Of a DNA stretch of 64,000 nucleotides, positions 35,848 through 44,690 are shown piece after piece (the stretch's first letter is position 1; each line of letters opens with the position of its first letter). Under the pieces are notes generated by a model. The model saw only the letters and a program-made list of their open reading frames with translations, made no database searches and had not been told where the DNA came from. The stretch is from Bacillus sp. SKDU12 (GTDB lineage: Bacteria > Bacillota > Bacilli > Bacillales > Bacillaceae): positions 496,001-560,000 of the forward strand of contig NZ_MSRC01000003.1 in assembly GCF_010093085.1 (NCBI RefSeq), in the 5' to 3' direction. The translations under genes were made by a program, and so were the position numbers.

Positions 35848-36408
35848 TTAATTTATAGTGAATATAGGTCTTAATTTATCAGCAGATTCGGCAGAGTATG
35901 TACCAAATCCAGTTGTTACTGTATGCATCGCTTGGCAAATGATTGTATCGGAAGTTATGCCGCCAAGCTTTTTATTTTCCCCCAAATGAACAGCTGCAGC
36001 TGACCGAGTTAAAGTTTTACCTTTAAATTTATCATCTGTCCAAGTAGCCTTTTTAGAGCCTTTTTTGATCTTACCTAAATAACCATGTACTGAAACTGCA
36101 GCCACAAAAGATGAAGGAATAGTTGTGGCATCACCATAAAATCTTAGCCCCTCTTGATCAACATATGTTCTTCCAGTAGCCGCAGCGAATTTTTTTGAAC
36201 CTTGAGTGCTAACGTCACCAGATTGATTTTCGTCAGTTTTGCCAAAATCAATCTCAGAAGTCAGTTCGTCAGCAGATGTTGTTGGAACATAAGACTTTGA
36301 AGCTTGGAATAGTTCATTTTGATTTTCTGTTGCTAGAACAGAAGTTGAGGCACCAATTAACAGTGAGACGCCAACAATTGAAGAAATAATACTCTTTTTC
36401 ATTCTCAT
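35848..36408 (-). CDS. Secreted protein, unknown
   Basis: A 186-residue protein with a clear Sec signal peptide (MKKSIISSIVGVSLLIGAST, cleavage near SVLA-TE at about 27). A polar propeptide-like stretch is followed by a compact C-terminal domain from about 75 ('GRTYVDQEGLRFYGDATTIP', 'VAAVSVHGYLGKIKKGSKKA', 'CQAMHTVTTGFGTYSAES'). A single Cys near 158. There are no catalytic motifs I can name. A -10 box TATAAT on the minus strand (36454-36459) lies about 45 bases upstream. The lipoprotein gene follows in the operon. Confidence 0.75.
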   Translation of the reverse strand: MRMKKSIISSIVGVSLLIGASTSVLATENQNELFQASKSYVPTTSADELTSEIDFGKTDENQSGDVSTQGSKKFAAATGRTYVDQEGLRFYGDATTIPSSFVAAVSVHGYLGKIKKGSKKATWTDDKFKGKTLTRSAAAVHLGENKKLGGITSDTIICQAMHTVTTGFGTYSAESADKLRPIFTIN

Positions 36409-36453
36409 TCCTAAAAACTCCCTTTATGTTAATTTAATACAACCCAAATTATA

Positions 36454-36482
36454 CCGTTCTTGGTTTTATTTATGAATAGGAA
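36454..36482 (-). promoter_or_regulatory. Probable SigA promoter of the secreted-protein operon
   Basis: Read on the minus strand: TTCATA, 17 bases, TATAAT. The -10 is perfect and the -35 weak. It is divergent from the rap promoter. Confidence 0.5.
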
Positions 36483-36555
36483 TTGAGGATCGTAGATTCG
36501 ACAATCGGTTGAATTATCCTCGTTAATACAGTTCAAAAAAACAGAAAAAAAATCC

Positions 36556-36594
36556 TTGCGGGACAACGAAACATGATTTTGCGGTAGAACGAAA
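36556..36594 (+). promoter_or_regulatory. Two ComA-box-like sites upstream of rap
   Basis: TTGCGG-gaca-ACGAAA (36556-36571) and TTGCGG-taga-ACGAAA (36579-36594), 23 bp apart. The ComA consensus is TTGCGG-N4-CCGCAA. The left halves are perfect and the right halves conserved between the two copies. Activation of rap by the host competence regulator is inferred. Confidence 0.65.
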
Positions 36595-36681
36595 AAAACT
36601 TCTATATATTACATTTTATGTTAAGTGTGTGTTAACATTTGTTTGAGTATTTAGAATTTTTGTTGGAAAGAGGGGTTTATT

Positions 36682-37794
36682 ATGAGTAAACTTGCTTCTG
36701 AGTATGTTGCTAATATCTTAAATGATTGGTATATGGCTATAAAACAGCAAAACGTGGGGGCTGCCGAAAAATACTTCAAAGAGAGCAGAGCTCTATTTGA
36801 TGAAATGGAAGAAGATCAGGAAGTATTGATGTACTATTCTTTACTTGAAGAGAGACATAAAATGATGCTCCACCAGGATAAAGGAAAAGAATTTCCAAAG
36901 CACTCTTATTTCAGTAAAAAACATAAGAAAGAAATAAGAAAAACAGACAATATGATCGAATATTATTTCTTTTTATTTGAGGCATTATACGAATCGCACA
37001 ATCGTAATTACGGCAATGCAATTAGTCTTTTTAAAATTGCTGAGAAAAAGCTTGCGAATATTCCAGATGAAATTGAAGCGGCTGAATTTTATTCAAAAGT
37101 AGCCTCTCTTTATATGATGCTTGGCCAAAACATCGTGTCTTTAAACTATATTAAGGATGCAATGCACATTTACAAAAGGAATGAGGATTACAAAAAAAAG
37201 CTTGCGACGTCAATGATGGTTGTAGGTCATAACTATACAGAGCTGGGCCAATATGATAAAGCTGAGGATATTTATTTTGAAGCAATACGAATTTCTAAAC
37301 AACTCGAAGACACTTTTTTTGAGGCTATGATTCATCACAATTTAAGTATCACTTATTCAGCTGCTAAAAAATCACAAGATTGCATAAATGCTCTGAAAAA
37401 AGCATTGAGAAATGATGAATGGAAAGAGTCGGTTTATTACATAAACTCCCTGTATATGATCATAAAAGAGTTCTTCATAATGGGACTATCCGATCAAGCT
37501 GTTTATTATTACAAAAAAGCACAGGAAAACTTAAATCAAAAAGAGAATAAAGTGTATGAGGCTAAAATAAACATTATTTATGAGTTATTCCAGAAAACCC
37601 CTGAAGATAGCGTTAATCAGTGTAGGAGCTACATTCATTTCTTATTTGAACAGAATGACGCGGATAGTGTGCACGATCTCGCTTTAATCATTTCGCAATA
37701 TTATGAGGCGAAAGGATATATTCAAGAAGCTCTGGAATTTTCTAATCATGCTATTTTGGCCGAGAGGAAAATGAAGCAGTTGGAGGGAGTCTAA
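36682..37794 (+). CDS. rap: Rap family response-regulator phosphatase / anti-activator
   Basis: A 370-residue protein of the RNPP/Rap family. The N-terminal three-helix bundle (VANILNDWYMAIKQQNVGAA, 'YFKESRALFDEMEEDQEVLMYYSLLEERHK') is followed by a linker and TPR repeats to the C-terminus ('LATSMMVVGHNYTELGQYDKA', 'AMIHHNLSITYSAAKKSQDC', 'YYEAKGYIQEALEFSNHA'). Raps act on Spo0F-P or block ComA and are inhibited by their Phr peptide. The stop overlaps the phr start (TAATG). ComA-like boxes upstream suggest negative feedback on ComA. Confidence 0.95.
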   Translation: MSKLASEYVANILNDWYMAIKQQNVGAAEKYFKESRALFDEMEEDQEVLMYYSLLEERHKMMLHQDKGKEFPKHSYFSKKHKKEIRKTDNMIEYYFFLFEALYESHNRNYGNAISLFKIAEKKLANIPDEIEAAEFYSKVASLYMMLGQNIVSLNYIKDAMHIYKRNEDYKKKLATSMMVVGHNYTELGQYDKAEDIYFEAIRISKQLEDTFFEAMIHHNLSITYSAAKKSQDCINALKKALRNDEWKESVYYINSLYMIIKEFFIMGLSDQAVYYYKKAQENLNQKENKVYEAKINIIYELFQKTPEDSVNQCRSYIHFLFEQNDADSVHDLALIISQYYEAKGYIQEALEFSNHAILAERKMKQLEGV

Positions 37795-37931
37795 TGAAAA
37801 AGTTAATTCTTTGTTTAGCTGCTGTAGGCGTGTTAGCAACGGCTAGTTATGCAGGATCAATTGATACTCATGTAACAGAGAAACCAGTGGGAACTTATAT
37901 GTTATTGGCTGAAAAACCAGTTGGTACCTAA
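37794..37931 (+). CDS. phr: Phr signal-peptide precursor with duplicated signal EKPVGT
   Basis: A 45-residue secreted precursor starting inside the rap stop codon. There is a Sec-type leader (KKLILCLAAVGVLATASYA), then two copies of the same hexapeptide: EKPVGT at 29-34 and EKPVGT at 40-45, the exact C-terminus. Phr signals are usually penta- or hexapeptides at the C-terminus. PhrK of strain 168 is ERPVG, so the active peptide is probably EKPVG or EKPVGT. The imported peptide should inhibit the adjacent Rap. Confidence 0.9.
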   Translation: MKKLILCLAAVGVLATASYAGSIDTHVTEKPVGTYMLLAEKPVGT

Positions 37932-37937
37932 ATAAAA

Positions 37938-37967
37938 AAGGCTCTCTCATACGAGAAGAGCCTTTTT
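37938..37967. terminator. Bidirectional terminator between phr and a convergent micro-ORF
   Basis: AGGCTCTCTC-ATAC-GAGAAGAGCCT with A-runs on the left and TTTTTATT on the right, so it can stop transcription from both strands. Confidence 0.85.
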
Positions 37968-37969
37968 AT

Positions 37970-38062
37970 TCATGCGCCTACTATTATTTCACGACCTAAG
38001 CCCATTCCTACAGGTGGATCGATTTGATGGGTTCCTACCGGTAACTCACGTGTGATCTTCAT
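37970..38062 (-). CDS. Convergent 30-codon ORF with PVGT motif
   Basis: Reads MKITRELPVGTHQIDPPVGM and continues GLGREIIVGA-stop. AGAGGAG lies 8 bases before the ATG. No leader sequence or membrane segment. It faces phr across a shared terminator and contains PVGT, as does the Phr signal, plus a second PVG. The good ribosome site and clean length favour a real micro-protein; too short for a family call. It could be a decoy, an intracellular ligand of Rap, or a coincidence. Confidence 0.5.
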   Translation of the reverse strand: MKITRELPVGTHQIDPPVGMGLGREIIVGA

Positions 38063-38756
38063 TTTATCAACTCCTCTCTATAGATACATTACTTCATTTT
38101 TTTCTAAATCCCTTTTATTTGAACAAATTTTTCAATAATTTATTTGTTGCTTTTCCGGCTGCACGTCAAGCCACTCTTTTTCCTAATGTGCCGTTTTACT
38201 GCATTTACATTTCCAAGAAGCTTGGCCAACTTGTATAGTGCTGATCTTACTTTATTTATATTCAGTGTCATCATTACCTTTATATGTATATCTTTAGATT
38301 ACAATAAAAATCTAAAAATGAATAGATGTGGGCACCCACAAAGACACCCACAAAACACCCACAAATATAATATACTTGATGATTTCTTATTCGAAGAGAA
38401 ATAACAAAACCTTTTTAATTCAACGTTTATCATGCACTATGACATTGAAATATTGCCTAGGTTATAATCCGGACACAAGTTCACCCTTGGGAGCGCGAAC
38501 AATATATGTCTCAATATTAATCTTTCAATCCCTTGGCACTATTGGTGTCAGGGGATTTTTAAATTTTGGTCAAAAGATTAAGAGAACAATACTTTTGGTC
38601 TTTGACCAAAATATGACCAAATTTGAAATGGAGACCTAATTCTACGATTGACGGAACATAATTCTTTAGCGGGCTTTGGTCAAGTTTTGTTTTTGGTGAC
38701 CTAAAAGCTCTGAGAAATAAGAGTAAAGATAAAATCCACAACGGGGAGGCTTATGA
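38063..38756. other. Probable attachment-junction region (prophage right end)
   Basis: No convincing gene. ACACCCACAAA-like units repeat three times at 38333-38367. A dyad CCCTTGGCAC / GTGTCAGGGG lies at 38530-38554. TTTGGTCA and its complement occur about six times between 38564 and 38700 (38564, 38593, 38604 inverted, 38615 inverted, 38675, 38691 imperfect). Short repeated sites around a dyad are what integrase arm and core sites look like. Beyond here the DNA is non-phage, so this is my best estimate of the prophage end. Confidence 0.4.
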
Positions 38757-38990
38757 TTACATATTAACTAAAGAGTAAGTAAATGAAACAATGAACAAAA
38801 AATACGATGTATAAGAAAGTGCTTTTGACGAACGTGTTTTATGTTTTTGGAATGTATAGATAAGTGCAAAACCTAGAAAGAAAGCTGTTACAAACCAAGG
38901 CGTGTATTGAGGAAAGATGGCGGCCAGCAATATCACGATGGTTGAAAAAAGAAATGAAGCGTAATGAGTATCTTTACGATCATGAATCAA
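38757..38990 (-). CDS. Small membrane protein, unknown
   Basis: About 77 residues, with TTG 38990 behind AGAGGTG as the most likely start; a GTG at 38999 falls inside that site. Hydrophobic segments are FLFSTIVILLAAIFP, WFVTAFFLGFALIYTF and YTSYFLFIVSFTYSLV, separated by a basic loop (QKHKTRSSK). Three-span membrane protein, family unknown. It lies in otherwise decayed DNA, so it may be a relic. Confidence 0.45.
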   Translation of the reverse strand: MIHDRKDTHYASFLFSTIVILLAAIFPQYTPWFVTAFFLGFALIYTFQKHKTRSSKALSYTSYFLFIVSFTYSLVNM

Positions 38991-39313
38991 AGAAATCACC
39001 TCTGCAAAGTTTTACCCAATTTAGTGTGTATGAAAACGTGAGGCAAAAGGGGATTAGAAAAATGTCAAACATTATTTTCTGCAGAACAAGATAAAGCAAT
39101 TAAATACTAAAAATTATTAAGGCCTTAGAAACTCCAATGACCATTTTGCGTGACTTGAGACAAGCATGAACTGACTATCTATATATATAATGAGGTAGGA
39201 TAAAATGGATTTTATAATGAATTTATAGAAATAGCCAAAAATCTAAGGAGTTAGACATTGTTCCGTTATTATCCGGCTCTTTGACTTGAAAAGGTAACTG
39301 CTATAATAACCTT

Positions 39314-39466
39314 GAGGTTTTTGAAGTTGACGGGGCGGCATATCATTTGCTAACTGTTGATGATTACCTTAAGGTTTATAACAAGTCCTTATTAGATAAC
39401 TATAGGAATTCAGAATTAATGTTTATTATTCATTTTGGTATTAATTTTATATATTATAGCTGGTAG
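39314..39466 (+). pseudogene. Gene fragment, immunity-like
   Basis: An open stretch of about 50 residues with no start codon in place (EVFEVDGAAYHLLTVDDYLK, ending FGINFIYYSW-stop). The protein-like composition without a start suggests the tail of a broken gene. I cannot name the family. Confidence 0.3.
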
Positions 39467-39545
39467 ATTAGTTAATAGACTAGAGAGTTCCTTCTATACT
39501 TTCTGGCTTTTTATATTTCACAAAACAGAAAAATCATCACTCTAG

Positions 39546-39650
39546 TTAGCCATTCAAGGCAGGGTTCAAGTAGGTACAGCTAGCTATGCTTGTGTGAATA
39601 CTGCAGGTATGATTGACATTAATATATTCTTTGATGGTGGGGAAATGTAA
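39546..39650 (+). pseudogene. 3' fragment of a larger gene
   Basis: An open stretch of about 34 residues without a start (VQVGTASYACVNTAGMIDIN, ending FFDGGEM-stop). Its stop codon (TAA at 39648-39650) directly abuts the start of a small membrane protein gene at 39651, as in an operon. Probably the last part of a deleted secreted or toxin-like protein. Confidence 0.35.
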
Positions 39651-39815
39651 ATGATCAATATTCTAAGTAAAATACTATTTGTTTTGTCAGGTTTCGCATT
39701 ATTGTTTTTTGGGATGATCTTAAAAAATGGGTCAATGGCTTTTGGATTGTTCGTATTATTGTTCGTTGTGGCAATCATCGTTCGTGTATTTCATAAACGG
39801 ACTGAAGAACATTAG
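39651..39815 (+). CDS. Small membrane protein
   Basis: A 54-residue protein with two hydrophobic segments (ILSKILFVLSGFALLFFGMI and AFGLFVLLFVVAIIVRVF) and a basic end (HKRTEEH). GGGG lies 8 bases before the ATG. It directly follows the 3' fragment of a lost gene and may be that gene's former partner (for example immunity); this is inference. Confidence 0.5.
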   Translation: MINILSKILFVLSGFALLFFGMILKNGSMAFGLFVLLFVVAIIVRVFHKRTEEH

Positions 39816-40107
39816 AAGCGGGCGTGTGGTAGGAGAGGAACCTTTCCTACTGATATAAAATAAGTGAACAAGCGAGAAAATCACATAAATCATTCGCAGT
39901 GTGGATTTATAAATGTTGAAACGCGACCGTCAGTTTAATGGAGTTTGAAATCGCATTTAGCCAAGTCATGTTTTCAAATTCTTCAATGTAGCATCTCATC
40001 TGATACTACATTGATACGCGATCTTTCTTAAGTTTGAGAAACGAAATATAAAATGAAGGCATCAATCAATATCTGTCTTAGGAGTTTTTATTTTTCAGAA
40101 AAAAACG

Positions 40108-40136
40108 TTGAAAAACCGGAAAGGATTTAATAATAT
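40108..40136 (+). promoter_or_regulatory. SigA promoter of xynP-xynB
   Basis: TTGAAA, 17 bases, TAATAT. The XylR operator begins 10 bases downstream of the -10, so repressor would overlap the transcription start. Confidence 0.75.
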
Positions 40137-40145
40137 GAAGTCAAG

Positions 40146-40170
40146 TTAGTTTGTTTAGTCGACAAACTAA
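40146..40170 (+). promoter_or_regulatory. XylR operator of xynP-xynB
   Basis: TTAGTTTGT-TTAGTCG-ACAAACTAA, perfect 9-bp arms. The same arms occur before xylA. This matches the known Bacillus xylO. Confidence 0.93.
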
Positions 40171-40353
40171 TATGTCCCAAGATAAGGTTCTTGCTAAATA
40201 AGGATGGAAGGGGGGGATGAGGCTCGTTGTAACGGGAAGGAAACCAGTACTGTTGTCTTTTTCTAAGTATATAAGGTGCGCTTCTGCTTGCTGATAACCG
40301 CTTATATGGAGAAAATGCGCCGAGAAAGTAAGCGGTATTATTTTTTGCTGTTT

Positions 40354-40367
40354 TGAAAGCGCTTTTA
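40354..40367 (+). promoter_or_regulatory. CcpA cre site upstream of xynP
   Basis: TGAAAGCGCTTTTA fits the catabolite-responsive element consensus TGWNANCGNTNWCA except for the penultimate position. It lies between the XylR operator and the xynP start. Confidence 0.75.
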
Positions 40368-40421
40368 CGACCGTTCATTCGCCATACTGTTTCGTATTCA
40401 TCCAAAAAGGGAGGGAAAATC

Positions 40422-41816
40422 ATGCCCAGTGAAAAAACTGTGAAGAAGATCAGAATGGCTGAAAAAGTTGGATATGCATCTGGAGATTTTGCATGTAATT
40501 TAATTTATGCAACGGTGTCCACTTATCTTTTGTTTTTCTATACAGATGTGTTTGGTTTATCGGCAGCAACAGCTGGAACTATGTTCTTAGTGGTTAGAAT
40601 CATCGACGCTCTCGCTGATCCTTTCATTGGCACAATAGTCGACAGAACGAATAGCAGATTTGGACGCTTTAGGCCGTATCTTTTATTCGGAGCTTTTCCA
40701 TTTGTCGTACTGGCAATACTCTGTTTTACAACCCCTGATTTTTCGGATATGGGAAAATTAATATATGCCTATATCACCTATGTTGGCTTGTCGCTTACAT
40801 ACACAACGATAAACGTTCCATACGGCGCGTTAACTTCTGCCATGACTAGAAATAATCAAGAAGTGGTTAGTATAACATCAGTTCGTATGTTGTTTGCGAA
40901 TCTTGGGGGACTTGTCGTTGCATTTTTTGTTCCCTTACTTGCTGCTTATTTAAGTGATACCTCCGGCAACGAATCTCTTGGCTGGCAGCTAACCATGGCA
41001 ATTATGGGATTCATAGGCGGATGCCTTTTAATCTTTTGTTTTAAAAGCACAAAAGAGCGCGTCACTCTTCAAAAATCTGAAGAGAAAATTAAATTTTTGG
41101 ATATATTTGAGCAGTTCCGTATTAATCGTCCGCTTGTTGTATTAAGTATTTTCTTTATTATTATTTTTGGAGTGAATTCAATCAGTAATTCGGTTGGCAT
41201 CTATTATGTAACGTATAACTTAGACAGGCCGGATTTAGTGAAATGGTATGGGCTGTTAGGAAGTTTGCCTGCTTTGGTCATTCTACCTTTTATTCCGAAG
41301 CTTCATCAATTATTGGGGAAGAAAAAATTACTAAACTATGCATTATTACTGAATATAATCGGTCTCTTAGCTTTACTGTTTGTTCCCCCAAGTAATGTAT
41401 TCCTTATCCTCTCTTTTCGGTTAATTGCTGCTGCTGGAAGTCTGACTGCCGGAGGATATATGTGGGCGCTCATTCCTGAAACAATAGAATATGGAGAATA
41501 TAAGACCGGAAAAAGAATGGGAGGGCTTATATATGCTATTATCGGATTTTTCTTTAAATTCGGCATGGCCTTAGGAGGGGTCGTACCAGGACTGGTCCTA
41601 GATAAGTTTGGATATGTGGCAAATCAGGTGCAAACGCCAGAGGCATTAACGGGAATTTTAATTACAACAACTATTATTCCTGTGTTCTTACTGATTCTAG
41701 CGATGGTGGATATTCATTTCTATAATTTAGATGAGAAACAATATAAAAACATGGTAAGAGAATTAGAGAATAGAGATAAAGTTTATTTGGATAATATCGA
41801 TGAATTCAAGGCTTAA
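40422..41816 (+). CDS. xynP: Xyloside transporter XynP (GPH family)
   Basis: A 464-residue, 12-segment sodium/sugar symporter of the glycoside-pentoside-hexuronide family. The start is ATG 40422 behind AAAGGGAGGG. Signature 'DALADPFIGTIVDRT' and 'FGRFRPYLLFGAFPF' near residues 65-95, and 'YGEYKTGKRMGGLIY' in the C-terminal half. It imports xylo-oligosaccharides or xylosides for XynB. First gene of the xynPB operon, controlled by XylR and CcpA sites upstream. Confidence 0.95.
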   Translation: MPSEKTVKKIRMAEKVGYASGDFACNLIYATVSTYLLFFYTDVFGLSAATAGTMFLVVRIIDALADPFIGTIVDRTNSRFGRFRPYLLFGAFPFVVLAILCFTTPDFSDMGKLIYAYITYVGLSLTYTTINVPYGALTSAMTRNNQEVVSITSVRMLFANLGGLVVAFFVPLLAAYLSDTSGNESLGWQLTMAIMGFIGGCLLIFCFKSTKERVTLQKSEEKIKFLDIFEQFRINRPLVVLSIFFIIIFGVNSISNSVGIYYVTYNLDRPDLVKWYGLLGSLPALVILPFIPKLHQLLGKKKLLNYALLLNIIGLLALLFVPPSNVFLILSFRLIAAAGSLTAGGYMWALIPETIEYGEYKTGKRMGGLIYAIIGFFFKFGMALGGVVPGLVLDKFGYVANQVQTPEALTGILITTTIIPVFLLILAMVDIHFYNLDEKQYKNMVRELENRDKVYLDNIDEFKA

Positions 41817-41852
41817 AAATTGATACGTGACATAAGCTGAGGAGGAGTTTTT

Positions 41853-43454
41853 ATGAAGATTAAAAATCCGGTATTAAAAGGGTTCAACCCTGATCCAAGC
41901 ATTTGCAGGGTAGGAGAGGATTATTATATCGCTGTATCTACATTTGAGTGGTTTCCAGGCGTTCAAATCCACCATTCAAAAGATTTAGTGAACTGGCAAT
42001 TAGTTGCACATCCATTACAGAGAGTTTCACAATTAGATATGAAAGGAAACCCTAATTCAGGCGGAGTTTGGGCACCATGTTTAAGTTATAGTGATGGGAA
42101 GTTTTGGCTTGTTTATACGGATGTTAAAGTAGTAGACGGTGCTTGGAAAGATTGTCACAATTATGTAGTAACTTGTGAAACGGTTACTGGTGATTGGGGT
42201 GAGCCAATTACATTAAACAGCTCGGGATTTGATGCTTCATTGTTCCATGATACGGATGGGAAAAAATATTTATTAAATATGTTGTGGGATCAGCGTATTG
42301 ATCGGCACTCATTCGGAGGCATTGTCATACAGGAATATTCTGATGAGGAGCAAAAACTAATCGGTAAACCGAAAGTGATCTTTAAAGGAACGGATAGAAA
42401 GCTGACAGAAGCTCCTCACCTTTATCATATCGGGAACTATTATTATTTATTAACCGCAGAAGGAGGAACACGGTTCGAGCATGCTGCGACAATTGCCCGT
42501 TCTGCAACTATTGAAGGGCCTTATGAAGTTCATCCTGATAACCCGCTCTTAACGTCATGGCATGATCCAGGAAATCCACTGCAAAAATGCGGACATGCAT
42601 CCATTGTGCAAACACATACTGATGAGTGGTATTTAGCTCATTTAACGGGACGTCCTATTCATCCAGACGATGATTCAATTTTTCAGCAGAGAGGATACTG
42701 TCCTTTGGGCAGAGAAACAGCGATTCAAAAACTTTATTGGAAAGATGAATGGCCTTACGTAGCAGGCGGAAAAGAAGGAAGCTTAGAGGTGGAAGCACCT
42801 GCTATATCTGAAAAAATATTTCCTGCAACCTATCCGGAAGTTGATGAATTCAATGATTCAACCTTAAATATTCATTTTCAAACATTAAGGATTCCGTTTA
42901 CAAAAGAATTAGGTTCATTGACTCAAGTGCCAAATCATTTACGACTATACGGTCATGAATCATTAACCTCAACATTTACTCAGGCATTTGTAGCTAGACG
43001 TTGGAAAAGTTTCCATTTTGAAGCGGAAACAGCTGTTAAGTTTTATCCGGAGAATTTTCAGCAAGCCGCTGGATTGGTGAACTACTACAATACTGAGAAC
43101 TGGACGGCTCTTCAAGTCACATATGATGAAGAACTTGGACGCATTCTTGAATTAACAATATGTGATAACTTTTCTTTTTCACAGCCAGTAAAAAATAAAA
43201 TTGTAATCCCTAGTGAAGTAAAGTATGTATATATAAGAGTAAAGATTGAAAAAGAAACATATTTTTATCGCTATTCTTTTAATAAAGAAGATTGGCACGA
43301 TATTGATATAGCATTAGAATCAAAAAAATTATCAGATGATTACATCCGAGGAGGCGGTTTCTTTACAGGAGCCTTTGTAGGGATGCAATGCCAAGATACC
43401 AGCGGTCATCATATTCCGGCCGACTTTAAATATTTTCGCTATACAGAAAAATAA
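41853..43454 (+). CDS. xynB: Beta-xylosidase XynB (GH43)
   Basis: A 533-residue intracellular enzyme, the usual length. The five-bladed propeller begins '[19 protein letters not shown]', with the catalytic base Asp in PDPS. The pKa-modulating Asp is in '[10 protein letters not shown]' and the acid Glu in 'KLTEAPHLY'. A C-terminal beta-sandwich spans about 330-533. It releases xylose from xylo-oligosaccharides brought in by XynP, 36 bases downstream in the same operon. Confidence 0.97.
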   Translation: MKIKNPVLKGFNPDPSICRVGEDYYIAVSTFEWFPGVQIHHSKDLVNWQLVAHPLQRVSQLDMKGNPNSGGVWAPCLSYSDGKFWLVYTDVKVVDGAWKDCHNYVVTCETVTGDWGEPITLNSSGFDASLFHDTDGKKYLLNMLWDQRIDRHSFGGIVIQEYSDEEQKLIGKPKVIFKGTDRKLTEAPHLYHIGNYYYLLTAEGGTRFEHAATIARSATIEGPYEVHPDNPLLTSWHDPGNPLQKCGHASIVQTHTDEWYLAHLTGRPIHPDDDSIFQQRGYCPLGRETAIQKLYWKDEWPYVAGGKEGSLEVEAPAISEKIFPATYPEVDEFNDSTLNIHFQTLRIPFTKELGSLTQVPNHLRLYGHESLTSTFTQAFVARRWKSFHFEAETAVKFYPENFQQAAGLVNYYNTENWTALQVTYDEELGRILELTICDNFSFSQPVKNKIVIPSEVKYVYIRVKIEKETYFYRYSFNKEDWHDIDIALESKKLSDDYIRGGGFFTGAFVGMQCQDTSGHHIPADFKYFRYTEK

Positions 43455-43500
43455 TGAGCACGAGAAAGAGAAATAGGAGAAGCTTTGAATAAAATGTCAA

Positions 43501-43524
43501 ACACTCATCTTTGAAGATGAGTGT
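43501..43524. terminator. Terminator between convergent xynB and xylR
   Basis: ACACTCATCT-TTGA-AGATGAGTGT, a perfect 10-bp stem between the two convergent genes. Confidence 0.75.
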
Positions 43525-43541
43525 TGATCATAACAATTTAA

Positions 43542-44690
43542 TCATACAGCGATATCCAGAAAATGTCCGATAACAATGGATGACATCCCTAATGCAGGTG
43601 CTTTTTTCCCTAAGGAAGATGGCAATAATTCATAGCTATTGCCTAATTGGGAATAAACCCTTGATGAAACTTCACTTCTAATTGAATGTAAAACCATTGG
43701 ATGCGATTCAATTATGGTGTTTCTTAAAATAACAGCTTGTGGATTAAACGTATTTAGAATATTGGTAAGGCCTATTCCTAAGTAGAATCCAAAGTTCTGT
43801 AAAGCATGTAAGGTGCCAATATCATTCAGGTGGGCGAGATCTATGATATCTTGATTGGACACTGTTTTATCTTTCGTTTGAAGAGAATTTATTAAAGCTT
43901 TCTCTGAAGCATACAATTCCCAGCAGCCGCGGTTTCCGCAACTGCATGCAGGGCCGTTAAAGTCTATTGTCATATGTCCCATTTCTCCAGAGAATCCGCT
44001 TACGCCTCTATATAAGTGGTGATTGATGATAACGCCGATGCCTATTCCAGTGCCGATGCTTGCATAAATAATGTTCTCGTACTTTTGGGCAGCACCATAT
44101 ACTTTTTCTCCATATGCGCCAGCATTTGCTTCGTTTTCAATATAAACAGGCACATTAAACTTCTGGTGTATGAAAGATTTTAAGTCAATATCTCTCCAGT
44201 TGGAGTTAGGAGCGAAAACAACCTTTTGATGTTTATCAATAAGTCCGGGAACACATATGCCAATACCAATAAGCCCATACGGAGATGGAGGCATATGCGT
44301 AATAAAATGATGAATCATATCAATTAACATGTCTTTGGTTGTTTCTGGAGAATTGCTTTCTAAATGGTGGTGTTGGTCAAGAATAATCGTGCCTTCAAGA
44401 TCTGTTAAAATGCCATTCATATAATCCACACCGACATCTATTCCTACAGAATACCCAGCCTTTTTATTAAAAACAAGCATGACGGGTCTTCTCCCGCCAT
44501 TGGATTGTCCCTGGCCAATTTCAAATACAAGATTTTCTTTCATTAACGTGTTGACCTGTGAGGACACAGTTGATTTATTTAATCCAGTCATTTCTGATAA
44601 TTTTGCCCTTGAAATAGGTGAATTCTTCAGAATTTCTTTTAATAATAACTTTTGATTTACTTTTTTGACAAAGGTTTGATCAGCGATAGT
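43542..44690 (-). CDS. xylR: Xylose repressor XylR (ROK family)
   Basis: A 382-residue protein from GTG 44690 (behind GGAGTGG). The frame stays open to 44765 but that upstream start has no ribosome site. Winged HTH at about 20-45 ('SRAKLSEMTGLNKSTVSSQV'), then a ROK sugar-kinase-like domain: 'GIDVGVDYMNG', 'GLIGIGICVPGLID', 'NEANAGAYGE', and the zinc motif 'CSCGNRGCWELYAS'. It represses xynPB and xylAB at the two operators until xylose binds. Confidence 0.95.
   Translation of the reverse strand, partial: TIADQTFVKKVNQKLLLKEILKNSPISRAKLSEMTGLNKSTVSSQVNTLMKENLVFEIGQGQSNGGRRPVMLVFNKKAGYSVGIDVGVDYMNGILTDLEGTIILDQHHHLESNSPETTKDMLIDMIHHFITHMPPSPYGLIGIGICVPGLIDKHQKVVFAPNSNWRDIDLKSFIHQKFNVPVYIENEANAGAYGEKVYGAAQKYENIIYASIGTGIGIGVIINHHLYRGVSGFSGEMGHMTIDFNGPACSCGNRGCWELYASEKALINSLQTKDKTVSNQDIIDLAHLNDIGTLHALQNFGFYLGIGLTNILNTFNPQAVILRNTIIESHPMVLHSIRSEVSSRVYSQLGNSYELLPSSLGKKAPALGMSSIVIGHFLDIAV

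Noticed and set aside
38144..38404. 86-residue membrane-like ORF and overlapping 103-residue ORF (38328-38639)
   Set aside because: No ribosome sites, low-quality composition, and they run through repeat motifs that look like attachment-site DNA.
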